A program made the position numbers and the translations under genes. Positions 31,101 through 41,211 of a stretch of 64,000 nucleotides of DNA are shown here, piece by piece. The first letter of the stretch is position 1. The number at the start of each line of letters is the position of its first letter. Under the pieces are notes generated by a model. The model did not search any database. It saw nothing but the letters and a program-made list of their open reading frames with translations, and had not been told where the DNA came from. Origin of the DNA: CAVVSQ01 sp963848825 (GTDB taxonomy: Bacteria > Planctomycetota > Planctomycetia > Gemmatales > Gemmataceae); assembly GCA_963848825.1 (NCBI GenBank), contig CAWKFA010000015.1, positions 186,001 to 250,000 on the forward strand. The letters are read 5' to 3'.

Positions 31101-34100
31101 GCTTGCCGGCGGCGCTAATATCCCCATCAACCAGCCGCTGTCGCTTGCCGGAGCTGGCGCAAGCGGCGGCGCCCTGGCGGTCATGGGCGGCGCGACAACG
31201 ATCAATGCCGCCACCACACTGCTAGGTGCCGGCGCCACGGTATACACCGCGCCCGGGGCCAGCCTCACCTTCGCCGGTCAGCTTTTGGGGTCGCGCGGGG
31301 CCAGCCTTGACCTCGACGAGCACGTTTGGCTCGACTACGGGCACCGGCACCACCATTTTGGGAAATGCCCTCAACCGGTATCAGGGCGACACCACGATCA
31401 CGGGCGGCAACCTTCTGCGGATCGCCGCCGACGGCGCCCTCGGTATCAATCCGAGTAGCGTGATCACCATCAACACGGGAACGCTGGACATCAACCCCGC
31501 CGCCAGTTATACGACGACACACCCCCTTGTGATCGGCGGCACCGGCGGCACCATCGAAGTGGATGGCGCGTCCAATACCGTGACCATCAATGCCGCCCTG
31601 ACCGGGACGCCTCAAGCAGCCCCAACGGGAACGCTGACGAAGACCGGTACCGGCGTCTTGGCCCTGGGCGCTGTCAATAACTACGGCGACACCAATGTCA
31701 ACACAGGTACTGTGCAGGCACTCAATCCCAGGGCGCTGGGTGCAGGCAAGGTGACGCTCAACGGCGGCCAACTGGCCCTCCTCGATGCGTTGCCCGCGCA
31801 GGGCACGATCGCGCTCACGTCCAACAGCTTCAATCAAGACACCATCTGGGGCGGTTCGGAATTGGTGAATCTGCCAGTCTGCCGGCACCACGACCGGCCT
31901 CGATGCAGCAACGGGTTTCGTGCTGTACCAGGCCGGGGCTGTATTTTCTCCAGCGGGAACCGGCTTGCCCGCGAATGGGCTCGTGACCAGCAGCGTCAAC
32001 CCTATCGCCAGCTTCCAACTGCAACCCTACTCCACGCCCACGGGCGGTACGAGCAACAATACGGCCCTGCTGATCGGCACCAATAACAGCCGGACCTTGA
32101 GTTTTGTCACTCCGGTCTCGCTGCAAACGCTGAACCTTTTGGCTATTTCCACAAACGGCTCGACCTCCTACAAGATGGCCATCAATTTCACGGACAACAG
32201 CTCCGACACCACGAATTTCGTGACGAGCAATAATGCGCCGCTTACCATCGCCGATTGGTTCGCGCTCAACAACAACTATGCTGTCCAGGGATTGGGCCGC
32301 ATTGATCGGACCGGCGGCGCGACGTATTTGACCGGGGCCGCCACTTCTACCAGTCCACGTCTATTTGAAGCCGACTTCAACCTGGCGAACGTGTCAACCG
32401 GCGGCGTGGCGGATTCGACGAAGACCGTCTCGTCCGTGACCTTCACGATCACCAGTACCTCCGCCACCAACACGGAACTGGGCATTTTCGCACTCAGCGG
32501 TCAGCTAAGTACAAACGCGGCGCCCGTCCTACCCAACCAGGTGGTAGTCGCGGTCAGCTCCACGATCGACGTGGAAAACGCGGCCGTGACGGTAGGCCCC
32601 TTGTCCATTGCCAATAACCAAACGCTCATCTTGACCTCCGCCGGCGGCAAGGCGCTGACCGTGGGCGCCACCAGCTTGCCGGCCACTTCCACCATCAATG
32701 TGGCCGTCGGTCAAACGTTGAACATGGGAGCGGTCTCCGATGGCGGCCTGCCGGTCACTCTCAATCTCACGGGCACCGGCACGACGAATTTCGCCGCCGC
32801 GGCCACCAGCTTCGTCAATGGCGCCACACTCAATGTGTCAGGCGGCGGCACGCTCAATGTCACGAACCCCGCTGGCCTGGGCACACTTGCAAACGTGACC
32901 ATCGCCGCCGGATCGTTCCTGGGGACCTCGGCGAACGGTCTGGGGGCATCCACCAACATCGGGGCACTTAATGGTGCCGGCACCGTCACCCTGGGTGCCA
33001 ACATCCTGACGGTCGGCAGCACCAATAACTTGAACTCTGCTTTCAGCGGAGTCATCCAAAACGGTGCCGGCACTGCGGCCAACGACGGTTTGACCAAGGA
33101 CGGTAATGGCACACTGCAGCTTTCTTCGGCCTCCACGCTCTCCTATAGTGGCGCGACGACCGTCGCCAAGGGTACGCTGCTGGTCGATGCAGCCTTGCCC
33201 AACAGCTTCGTGGCCATTGCCAGTGGCGGCGTCCTGGGCGGTTCCGGGCCGCTCGGCAAGGGGTTTACCGCCAGCGGATCTGTCGCGCCCGGCGATGGCG
33301 GCTTCACCTCCGTTGGCACGCTTACATCGAGTAGCGCCACCAGCTTCACTTCCACCGGCTCCTATGACGTGTTTCTCACGGGCAATACCGCTAACTCCAC
33401 CAGCGCCAACAGCAAGTTGGTGATCGGCTCCTCGGGCAGTCTGAGTCTCGGCGGCGCCAACCTCCTTATAAATACTTCCGCCAACTACGTTGCCAATCCA
33501 GGCGACGTCTACAACATCATCACCTTGTCGTCAGGCGCCGCCTATGATGGCACGACGTTCGCGACCTTCACGACCAACGGGCTTACTTTGCCAGTCTCGG
33601 GACCGAACGTGGTCATTAGCACCAATCCCATCACCCACATTCAGACCAAGTTTATTTTGACTTATCCGGCCATTGGCAGCACCGGCGGCAGTGTTAAGCT
33701 GACCTTCGCGGGTTCCTCGGGCGTTGCCACCCATTTGCAAGTCACCCCCAGTGCGCTCACCACGCCTGCCGGTTCGCCCGTCAGCGTCACGCTAGCTGCC
33801 CTCGATGCCAACAACTTGTTCGCAGCCAATTACACCGGTACCGTGCACTGGACAAGCACGGATCCGGCCGCCCTGGCTGCTGGCTTGTTGCCCGCCACCT
33901 ATACGTTCACGAATGGCGCCACGTCGGCCACGGACAACAGCATCCACACCTTTACCAACGTGACCTTCATCACGGCCAGTGCCAATGCAAGCCAACAGAC
34001 GTTGACGGCAACGGATGGGCTTGGCAACACCGGCACCAGCCCCGCCATAACCGTTACGGCCCTGGCTCCCGCCGCGCACTTTAATGTCATCGTCCAAAAT

Positions 34101-37100
34101 AGTTCGTCGCGGACCCATGCAGTAACGATAATGCCGACGGATATCTTCGGTAACACCACGGCCTATCAGGGGACGCTACAACTTTTTAGCGCCGATCCGG
34201 CGGCTACCTTCGATGGCCCAGGCGTGAGGCGAGTCGGCAACGACTATTTCTACACAGGTGGGCCACTCTTTGTGACTTTTGGCCCGGTAGGCAACCAGAC
34301 GATTTCCGTGGTCGACACCATCGACACGGGCGCTACCGGCACGAGTGGCGTCATCATCGTTACCGCCGTGCCGCAACAACTTGCCATTACCCTGTCGACG
34401 CAGGCGCCGACAGCCGGCGTGGCGTTTTCGGCAACCGTCCAGGCCCAGGACTTTTTCGGCAATCGGGCCACGGGCTACAGCGGCAGGCGCAAGTAAGTAT
34501 AGGTGGAGGCGGTGCCGCGAACTTCCCGCCGACGCTTCAATTCGTAAACGGCGCCGCCGCCTTCAGTGTCACATCGACAACAGCGGGCGGTCCTTACTCC
34601 ATAAACCTGACGGATGCCGTCAACAATTTCACCGCCCTCAGCCTTCCCTTCACCGTGGCGCCCGCGGCCGCGTCCGCCTTCAAGGTCACGGTTCCAGCCG
34701 GCACCAAGACCACGGGCACGCCTTTTAGCGTTACCGTGACGGCGCTCGACCTCTACAACAACGTGGCAACCGGTTACCGTGGCACGATGGACGTCACCAG
34801 CACCGATCCTGCCTCGCCATCCCTGTTCGGCAGCTACCAGTTCACCAGCGCCGATAGTGGCGTTCACAATTTCTCCGTGGCACTGGCAAGCGGGGGCACG
34901 CAATTCATCACGGCCACCGACCTTATTTCGGCAAACCCGTTAATCACGGGCACGAGCGCCGGCGTGAGCGTCCGCGGCTTGATCGTGAGCAATTTCACGC
35001 CGACGCCCACCGGTTTTACGGTGGCGTTCAATAAAGCGGTAATGCCCACTGACCTGTTCCTTTATAACGCCAACAACACCACGCGGGTCGATGTAACGAT
35101 GTCCGGCGGCTCGTCCACTTTTGGCAACCACCAGGCCGTCGGCAATATCAACGGCACACTGGTCTTCGATCCGGCCAACGCACTCATGACCTTCAAGGCG
35201 AGCGCAATCAACCTGGTTCAAAAGAACCAGTTGGTCTCTGGCGACCCGTCTTATATCTCTCAAGTGCTGCCGGACGCGAGCTACACAATCACGCTCGTCA
35301 GCGGCGCCGGCGCCAATGGCTTCCTTGATGCGGCCGGGTCAGGCCTGGATGGCGCCAACAATGGCGGGCACGCCAATTTTGTCACGACCTTTGCCACGCA
35401 CTTCCAGGCCAATGTCACGCCGGCCCTCGGAATTCCAGACTTCGCGCGTGGTCCCGACAACAGTGGCGGCGGCAACATCGTCAATGGCAACGTGAGCACC
35501 ATTGAAGTGCCCAATCAAGGGGCGTCGGGCATCCCCGTCACCCTCTATAATCGGGCGAATGTGACCGACGTCGTCTTTACGTTGACCTACAACCCGGCGC
35601 TCCTCGCCCAAGTTGGCGCCTACGGCGGCACAGGGTCCGATGCCACGGACCAGGGCTCCAACCTGGTGCTGGTTTCCAACCTCAATGGCGTGGCCACGTT
35701 CCATTACACGGGCCCGACGCCAAGGTCCGCGACCCCTGATGCTCCCATGATTTTGGGCGATATCACCGCGATTGTGCCATCCAGCGGCACCTTGAACGCC
35801 TTGAACCTCTATCAGGTCAAGGAACTACTGCATCTGGGTGGCGCCGGCACGAGCTTCGCAATCAATGGCGTGACCAATGCCAGCTGGGCCGTGGCCGACG
35901 GTGTCCATGTCAATTCCTACCTGGGGGATGTGAACGGCGACAAGGCAATCGATGCCCTGGACAAGCTGGCCGCCAATATCGTCGCCACGGGGAATGCGAC
36001 CGGTTTCAGTGCCTATGCACAGTTGGACCCGGCCATCATTGGCGATGTCGGAGGCGACCTGACTGTGGACGCAGGCGACGTCAGTATCCTTGATGCTTAC
36101 GTGGCCCAGCTCGCCCCCATCCAGGTTCCGGTACCACCCACGCAATTGCCGCCCGGCAACCCGAACTTTTTGAATAAAAACACGATCTCCTCCCCCAACG
36201 CGGCTGACCCGACCCTCAGTCTCAGCGAGCCGACGAGCATAAGCTCGTGGGGAAAGTCGGCGACGCTTATCAGCGTTCTCATCGACGACCCGCACCCGAC
36301 AGGAAGCACCGGCCTTACCGCGGCGAGTTTGTCCCTGACCTACGACCCGACGGTTTTGCATGTCACGCCGGCGGATATCACGCTCGGCTCGATTCTCGGC
36401 GCCAGTTGGCAACTTGCCGCGACGGTGGATGCCGTCACCGGCCAGATCGGCATCACTCTTTACAGCAGCGTGCCCATCACGTCCCCGCAAGCCGGCAGCC
36501 TGGTCAATATCGCCTTCCATACGGTACCCGGGGCCCTGGTTTCGACCACCTCCGTACTATTGGTCGATTCCACCACTCCGAATGGCCAGCGCTTCGATAC
36601 CGCCCTGCTCGATGCTCAGGGCGGTTTGATGACGAGCGTGGCTGTGGAGCGCCTCAAGGTAACGACCGGCCTGGCTGGCGTCGCCGCCAGCACGAGCTTG
36701 ACAGACGCGACTGGCGCCGCCACGCGTCAGCAGATCAGCGACGTCCACGATGACGTGGCGGCGAGCGCCGAGGCAGCCTCCCTCTTGGTCGCCGGCGATG
36801 CGGGTGAGGGAGCGGCTACTCCCCTCAGTAACGGCGCGGCGGCAGGCGACACGGCCGGCGTGCACGTCGTGCTCGGCAACGTGGCTGTCACCGGAGCGCT
36901 CGCCTTTCAGCCGAGCCCCGCGGCGCAGGCAAACACACCAGTGCCCGTTCTCGTGCAAAATGGCACCTACAACAGTCAGCAGACACGTCCCGAGCTATGC
37001 CAGGTGTTCCAGATCTGGTACCGCGCCAGTCCTTAATGCGCTGCTCTTGATGAATAGCCCCGCTCTCCTGGGGGCCAATGACTTTTTCGTTGCCGAGCTG

Positions 37101-37236
37101 CTGCCGATAAGTGAAGCGTCGTCCTGGCAAACGTCGGAGGGGTGCGCCAGCGCCCGGAGAAAACGCCACAGTCACGGAGGACCAGCCAGGCGTGATTGTG
37201 GTGGACCAACTCTTTGCCGATCTTGCGGATGGCTGA
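22151..37236 (+). CDS. Giant secreted repeat protein (about 5,000 residues), broken by many frameshifts
   Basis: Start at GTG/ATG 22151-22160. The N-terminus has twin Arg residues and the planctomycete motif LELLEDRLVPAA, typical of very large exported proteins. In order follow: a PA14-like module, a long field of repeats with the core TYLATIPGL (15 copies recognised), two further PA14-like modules, autotransporter-type beta repeats, four Ig-like modules, and a cohesin-like plus dockerin plus cohesin-like tail. The C-terminus is PGVIVVDQLFADLADG, with stop at 37236. Reading frame moves near 23970, 24015, 24775, 26250, 27125, 27280, 27660, 27885, 29740, 31060, 31310, 31885, 34490 and 37000-37150. 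The repeat pattern continues across each, so I treat it as one gene. A surface or adhesion role is inferred. Confidence 0.8.
22265..22990 (+). other. Giant protein: N-terminal PA14-like module
   Basis: Encodes GLMGQYWQGQNGG, then RWSGYLYIPSNG, ISFRIGTHDGTALYIDGG and LTPGLHAIDVEYFNGTGNGS, the usual PA14 order (ligand-facing strand, DDG-like turn and final AIDVEYF strand). PA14 domains bind carbohydrates in several secreted proteins. The module follows the LExLEDR motif directly. Confidence 0.65.
23200..27480 (+). other. Giant protein: field of YLATIPGL repeats
   Basis: Each unit of about 60-75 residues has the pattern LxYNG, PxxFxY, ATTAAQLQTYLATIPGL, AVxVTG, GGPFxVxFG and GGxxLAV. Twelve cores lie in this segment, at about 23567, 23754, 23941, 24373, 24567, 24750, 24950, 25162, 25909, 26428, 27170 and 27360; three more follow downstream at 28621, 29584 and 30349. 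Shorter inserts of the type SFTYNGAAASDDLLSFTQ are also repeated. The units look like a beta-solenoid or beta-sandwich built by internal duplication. Confidence 0.75.
28400..30900 (+). other. Giant protein: two further PA14-like modules
   Basis: The segments near 28400-29120 and 30100-30850 are paralogous. Each begins with MGTTRAIVPGTYGYYP or MGETWAIVPGTYGFYP, has an inserted YLATIPGL-type unit, and continues with SFAKSIDDDTQIMLDGVVVL or SFAKSIDDSAWIAVDGNVVL, GTGELTLTAG-HAIDIRV, and GIVYRIDQGPNDP or GLIYRIDEGPNDP. The order matches PA14-like modules with a large insertion. Confidence 0.6.
31340..33330 (+). other. Giant protein: autotransporter-type beta repeats
   Basis: Units such as LTKTGTGVLALGAVNNYGDT followed by VNTGTVQAL, and LTKDGNGTLQLSSASTLSYS followed by GATTVAKGTLLVDA, follow the pattern of autotransporter-associated beta-strand repeats. 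A short module with FTDNSSDTTNFVTSNN lies between them. Confidence 0.65.
33720..34980 (+). other. Giant protein: four Ig-like modules
   Basis: Four units carry the pattern TxAGxxFSVTVTALDxxxN, then GTxxxTSTDP, then YxFTxxDxGxHxF and QTxTATD. They begin near 33727 (HLQVTPSALTTPAGSP), 34070 (HFNVIVQNSSSRTHAV), 34375 (QQLAITLSTQAPTAGV) and 34675 (AFKVTVPAGTKTTGTP). A frame change at about 34490 interrupts the third. Such modules usually act as spacers in extracellular proteins. Confidence 0.6.
35480..36640 (+). other. Giant protein: cohesin-like, dockerin and second cohesin-like modules
   Basis: The first cohesin-like part (GIPVTLYNRANVTDVVFTLT, YNPALLAQ) is followed by a dockerin with two calcium-loop repeats (GDVNGDKAIDALD and GDVGGDLTVDAGDVSILDAY). 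A second cohesin-like part follows (LISVLIDDPHPTGSTGLTAA, LTYDPTVLHVTPADITLGS, SPQAGSLVNIAFHT). The assignment rests on these motifs; both cohesin calls are by pattern only. Confidence 0.6.
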
Positions 37237-37314
37237 CGTCGCTGAGGTTTCTAACCCTCACCGGCCGCCTGAAAACAGGACCTACGCCAGCGCCGTTTCG
37301 TTACAATGGCCTTC

Positions 37315-37955
37315 ATGAATGGCAGCGAACTTCCCTCGGTAGCCGACTTGCTCGCACTGCGCGCGGCAACGATCCGCGCGAACTGGATCGTTTGTTTGGC
37401 GCGTGTCGAAATTACTTGCAGGTCGTGGCCCGGGCTCAGGTGGAAAGCTGGTTACGTGCCAAGGTCGATGCCTCGGACCTCATTCAGCAAACGCTTCTGG
37501 AGGCTTATCGCGATTTCAAACGGTTTAATGGCACCACGGAAGGGGAATGGCTGGCGTGGCTCCGACAGATTTTGACGCACAATGCGCTAAACTTTGTGCG
37601 CCAGTTCAACGCGACCGGCAAACGCCAGATCGGGCGTGAGTTTTCCGTCGATCAGTTGCAAGCCGAGGGAAGTGGGCCGGGCCTGGTGCTCGCGGCGCCG
37701 GGCGAGTCGCCGAGCGAGAATTGCCTGCGTCGGGAGCGGGAGTTGCTGTTGGCGGATGCCCTGGCGCAATTGCCGGAGGATTATCGCGAGGTGATCAGCC
37801 TACGCAATTTGCAACGTCTATCCTTCGACGAGGTGGCCCAGCGGATGGGACGTTCTCGCCCAGCCGTACAGATGCTCTGGGGCCGAGCCCTCGAACGTCT
37901 GCAACAGGTCTTCAGCACGGAGATCGTTCGCGAAGCGCAAACGCTCGCCGACTAA
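37315..37955 (+). CDS. ECF-type RNA polymerase sigma factor, one frameshift
   Basis: About 213 residues. The natural N-terminus is MNGSELPSVADLLA (37315), in a different frame from the rest; near 37358-37375 the reading shifts to NDPRELDRLFGACRNYLQVV. Region 2 is seen in YLQVVARAQVESWLRAKVDA followed by SDLIQQTLLEAYRDFKRFNG, and region 4 in LPEDYREVISLRNLQRLSFD followed by EVAQRMGRSRPAVQMLWGRA. This is the planctomycete type of ECF factor, often encoded beside a Ser/Thr kinase, as here (51 bp to the kinase start). It probably directs transcription of envelope or stress genes; no anti-sigma gene is visible. It lies 78 bp after the end of the giant protein gene. Confidence 0.85.
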
Positions 37956-38006
37956 CTTGCGCTCCTGATGATTGCCTCAATTCCCTGACCTAAAGCGGAC
38001 TGCATC

Positions 38007-39620
38007 ATGGGCCCCGGCCAACCATCTCTGGAATCGTATCTCCATGACCTGCAGGCAGGGTCGCCACCCCGAGCGCGCTGCCTTCCTGCGCAACACCCCG
38101 AGTTGGCCATGGCAGTTGACTGCCTGGAATTATTGGAAAAGATGGCCCCGCCGCGCATCGATAGCGAAGCCACGCTAGCCAACTACGCTGGCGGCGACGT
38201 GAGTCAGGCCAGCGCGACCTTCGCGGGACAGTCATTCGGCAAGTATAGGGTGGAGTGTGAACTCGGTCGGGGAGGCATGGGCGTCGTCTTCAAGGCGTGG
38301 CAACAGGACCTGGAGCGGCCGGTGGCGCTGAAGATGATTTTATCCAGTCAACTCGCCTCGGCGGAGCACCTGGGGCGTTTTCAGAACGAGGCCAAAGCGG
38401 CGGCCCGCCTGCACCATCCCAATATCGTCGCCGTTTATGAGGCGGGGCAATTTGGCGGCCAGCCTTATTTCGCCATGCAGCTCATTGCCGGGCCAAGTCT
38501 GGCGCAGCGCCTGCGGGCGGCCCCGCTGAGCGCGGAAGAAACGGCGCGCGTGGTGCTGGCCGTGGCCCGCGCCGTGGCGCATTTGCACGAGCACAACATC
38601 GTCCATCGCGATCTGAAGCCTGCCAACATTCTTCTTGATAATGCCGGCACGCCCTATGTCACCGATTTCGGCCTGGTCAAAATGCTGGTGGGAGCGAGCC
38701 ACCATACCAGCACCGGCGTCATCATTGGGACACCCAGCTACATGTCCCCGGAACAGGCTTCCGGACGGGCCGATCAGGTCGGGCCGCCGAGCGACATCCA
38801 CAGTCTGGGCGCGGTTCTTTACGAAATGCTCGCTGGCCGGCCGCCATTCCTGGAGGCAACGCCGCTCGACACGCTTGTGCAGGTGCTGGAAGGTGAACCG
38901 AAACTGCCGCGCAGCCTGAATCCTGGCGTGCCCGTGGAACTGGAAACGATCTGCCTGCACTGCCTCGAGAAAAACCCGGCCGACCGCTATCCCTCCGCCG
39001 CCGCCCTCGCCGATGATTTGGAGCGTTATCTCAAAAAAGAAGAGATCAATGGTCATCAGCCGCCTATCTCGCGACGTCTACGGCGCTGGGCACGGCGCGA
39101 GCCCGCACTCGCCTCGCGGTCGGTGACGCTGACGATATGCCTTGTGCTTGTCCAGGTCAGCGCTTTTTTTCAAACGGTGCCGCTGGCATTGCATCTCACG
39201 GTCATGGGCATTCTGGCGGTGTGGCTTGGTTTGTCGGTGATCTGTCAGGCCGCCATGCTTCGGGAACGTTGGACCGAGGCCGTGCGTTTTCTCTGGGCCG
39301 CCATGGACGTGATACTTTTTACCGGGCTGATATTCGTCGACGATGCCCTCTTTAATCCCGTCCTGATTGGCTATCCCCTCCTCATCGCGGCGTCCGGACT
39401 TTGGTTTCGCGTGCCGCTCATTTGGTTCACGGCTGCCGTCGCCGAGCTATCCTATGTGGTGTTGCTGGCCGAATGGTTTTTCCGTCATGGCGCGTTTCAA
39501 GGCCTGCACAAGCACGTTATGTTTATGGTCGGCCTGGCCGTCATGGCCTTTGTCGTTTCTTACCAGGTCAAGCGGGTGCGCGCTTTAAGCCAATATTACG
39601 AACACCGGCCCTTCGTATGA
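38007..39620 (+). CDS. Membrane-anchored Ser/Thr protein kinase
   Basis: 537 residues. The kinase domain (about 75-345) has all main motifs: GRGGMGVVFKA (glycine loop), VALKM (catalytic Lys), HRDLKPANILL (catalytic loop), DFGLVKM (metal-binding DFG) and GTPSYMSPEQA (activation segment). The 70-residue N-terminus is soluble (SLESYLHDLQAG). The C-terminus holds about four to six membrane segments, including TLTICLVLVQVSAFFQTVPL, LTVMGILAVWLGLSVICQAA and VMFMVGLAVMAFVVSYQV. The close position behind the ECF sigma gene suggests one signalling unit in which the kinase controls the sigma factor, a layout known in planctomycetes. Ligand and targets are unknown. Confidence 0.92.
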   Translation: MGPGQPSLESYLHDLQAGSPPRARCLPAQHPELAMAVDCLELLEKMAPPRIDSEATLANYAGGDVSQASATFAGQSFGKYRVECELGRGGMGVVFKAWQQDLERPVALKMILSSQLASAEHLGRFQNEAKAAARLHHPNIVAVYEAGQFGGQPYFAMQLIAGPSLAQRLRAAPLSAEETARVVLAVARAVAHLHEHNIVHRDLKPANILLDNAGTPYVTDFGLVKMLVGASHHTSTGVIIGTPSYMSPEQASGRADQVGPPSDIHSLGAVLYEMLAGRPPFLEATPLDTLVQVLEGEPKLPRSLNPGVPVELETICLHCLEKNPADRYPSAAALADDLERYLKKEEINGHQPPISRRLRRWARREPALASRSVTLTICLVLVQVSAFFQTVPLALHLTVMGILAVWLGLSVICQAAMLRERWTEAVRFLWAAMDVILFTGLIFVDDALFNPVLIGYPLLIAASGLWFRVPLIWFTAAVAELSYVVLLAEWFFRHGAFQGLHKHVMFMVGLAVMAFVVSYQVKRVRALSQYYEHRPFV

Positions 39621-39805
39621 GGTTTTTGTACGCAATAACATGAATAGACGGTTACAGAAAACCAAATTGTACGCAAAGATATCGTTTGCGCTCAGTATTT
39701 ATACTGATGTTAAATACGGTTAAAATGCTTATATCAATCCTACTGACGTACATGTACTTTATTGGAGGAGGAAAATGGCCTGGTGAATGGATTAGCCTCC
39801 TTGTG
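39621..39805 (+). other. AT-rich island with strong ribosome binding site and mini-ORF
   Basis: Between the kinase and the terminator at 39806-39848 lies an unusually AT-rich stretch (for example TACGGTTAAAATGCTTATAT near 39711-39732). It is followed by GGAGGAGGAAA and ATG GCC TGG TGA (39775-39786), a three-residue reading frame Met-Ala-Trp. GGAGG can also pair with CCTCC at 39796-39800, which would hide the ribosome binding site. It may be the transcribed leader of a small RNA. No gene of normal size is present. Confidence 0.35.
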
Positions 39806-39848
39806 AAAGCCCTCGGATTAATCGCTTGGTCCGGGGGTTTTCCCTTTT
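39806..39848 (+). terminator. Intrinsic terminator
   Basis: The stem CCCTCGGA (39810-39817) pairs with TCCGGGGG (39830-39837, one G-T pair) around a 12-base loop and is followed by TTTT and, after CCC, a second TTTT. It is oriented to stop plus-strand transcription, either from the kinase or from a small transcript starting in the AT-rich island. Confidence 0.6.
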
Positions 39849-39881
39849 CCTAACCGCGCGAAATGGGCTGATGGCGGTGCC

Positions 39882-40971
39882 TTACAAGGTGACGACCAGA
39901 CCGTCGCGGCGGGCGGAATTTAGACAAGCGTCCAGCACTTCCTGCGTTCTCAGCGCGTTTTCACCCCAAGTTGTGTCGAGTTTGCCCGTCATGGCAATGG
40001 CACCGAAGGTTTGGATCATTCTGGCTTCCTGAGCGCTCGCCGAGCTATTGCTGTATTCCTTGACGGCGGTGCGGCGGGCATGGGTTTCCATGTTGAAGTC
40101 GCAGCCATCCACGTGCAGGGCGGGAGCATTGACTTCAAACCCTGTTTCGTTGCCATAATAGGGCAAAACGAAGTCCGGCAATTGCAAAAAGCCCTTGGTC
40201 CCGCTCACATGCGCCCATTGCTGGTTCCAGGCACGAAAGGAACAGAAAAAGGAAGCCGTGCCCCCGTCGGGGAAGAAGAGCTCGCCGGCAAACTCAAGCG
40301 GCACGTCCTGCCCCCTGGCAGTCGACAAAATGCGGCCTGTGACGCACGCGGGCAGCTGTTCCTTCATCGCCCATAAGGAAAAGCGGATATTATACCAGCC
40401 AAGGTCCCCCAGGCAGCCGAGCGGTTCGAGCTCCTCGCGGACGCGTATGTTAGTGGCCAAAAATTCGTCGGAAGCGCGGAAGCTAAAGGCGCTGGTGATG
40501 CGCAGGATTTCGCCGACCGATTCCTGATCGTCGAGGACCTGACGCATGCGGCGCAGTCTTTCGCCATGCATAAACATGACGCCATCCATGAACTGGACGC
40601 CGTGCGCGCGGCAAGCCTCCAGCATGTCGCGCACGTCGGCACTACGGACCCCGGCTGGTTTTTCCGCGAGGATATGCTTGCCCGCCTGGGCCGCCTTGAT
40701 GACCCACTCTTTCCGAAGTCCGGTCGGCAGGGGGATGTAAAGCGCATCGATATCGTCGCGCGCGAGCAGTTCCTGGTAACTGCCGCAGGCTGTCGGCGCC
40801 ACCGGGAATGGGGCGCTGGCCTGACAGTCCGCGATAAAGCTGGCAGCCCGGCCCCGCTCGCGGCTGGCCACGGCCACGAGCGTGGCATTGCCAGCCTTGC
40901 GGATCGCTTGCCAGTTCTTGCGCGATGTTCGCCGTGCCCAGAATTCCCCACCGGCAATGTGTTTGTGCCAT
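39882..40971 (-). CDS. Gfo/Idh/MocA-family oxidoreductase, one frameshift
   Basis: The true N-terminus is MAQTHCRWGILGTANIAQ (40971), the nucleotide-binding start of the family. It is in another frame from the rest, which continues after a shift near 40915-40925 as NWQAIRKAGNATLVAVASRE. The fold is clear: SYQELLARDDIDALYIPLPT, AAQAGKHILAEKPAG (conserved EKP loop), MLEACRAHGVQFMDGVMFMH, and the C-terminal domain with GCLGDLGWYNIRFSLWAMKE. The whole protein has about 362 residues, normal for NAD(P)-dependent sugar or polyol dehydrogenases. The substrate is not predictable. The upstream neighbour, a BON protein on the same strand, ends 21 bp before the start. Confidence 0.87.
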
Positions 40972-40992
40972 GAGGACATTGTAGGGGGCCGA

Positions 40993-41211
40993 CTACTGAA
41001 CGTTGATGCGGTTGTGCAGCCGAATCGTGGGCATGAGGTCGCGTACGCCATGCTGGGCCAGCTGCTTGACGTAATAGGTGGACGTGTCGCCGCTGAGGAT
41101 CACTTCTTCTTGAGAAAACTGAATCTCCAGGTTGCGGATGCGTTTGCCGGTGAGGACCAAAATTCGGTCTTCCAGTTCTTTCCGAAGGGGAGGAAGTTCG
41201 CTAACGACCAT
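40993..41211 (-). CDS. Small BON-domain-like protein
   Basis: 72 residues from MVVSELPPLRKELEDRI (41211), preceded by AGGAAAAG; the open frame extends further upstream, but that part has no coding character. The pattern of two amphipathic helices and three strands (ELEDRILVLTGKRIRNLEIQ, FSQEEVILSGDTSTYYVKQL, ARLHNRINV-like end) fits a BON domain, which binds phospholipid or acts as a module in envelope proteins. There is no signal peptide with this start. It is directly upstream of the oxidoreductase and probably co-transcribed. Confidence 0.6.
   Translation of the reverse strand: MVVSELPPLRKELEDRILVLTGKRIRNLEIQFSQEEVILSGDTSTYYVKQLAQHGVRDLMPTIRLHNRINVQ

Noticed and set aside
39775..39786. 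trp-type attenuator leader peptide
   Set aside because: Only one Trp codon, no alternating anti-terminator stems found, and no tryptophan gene downstream; kept only as an unexplained mini-ORF.
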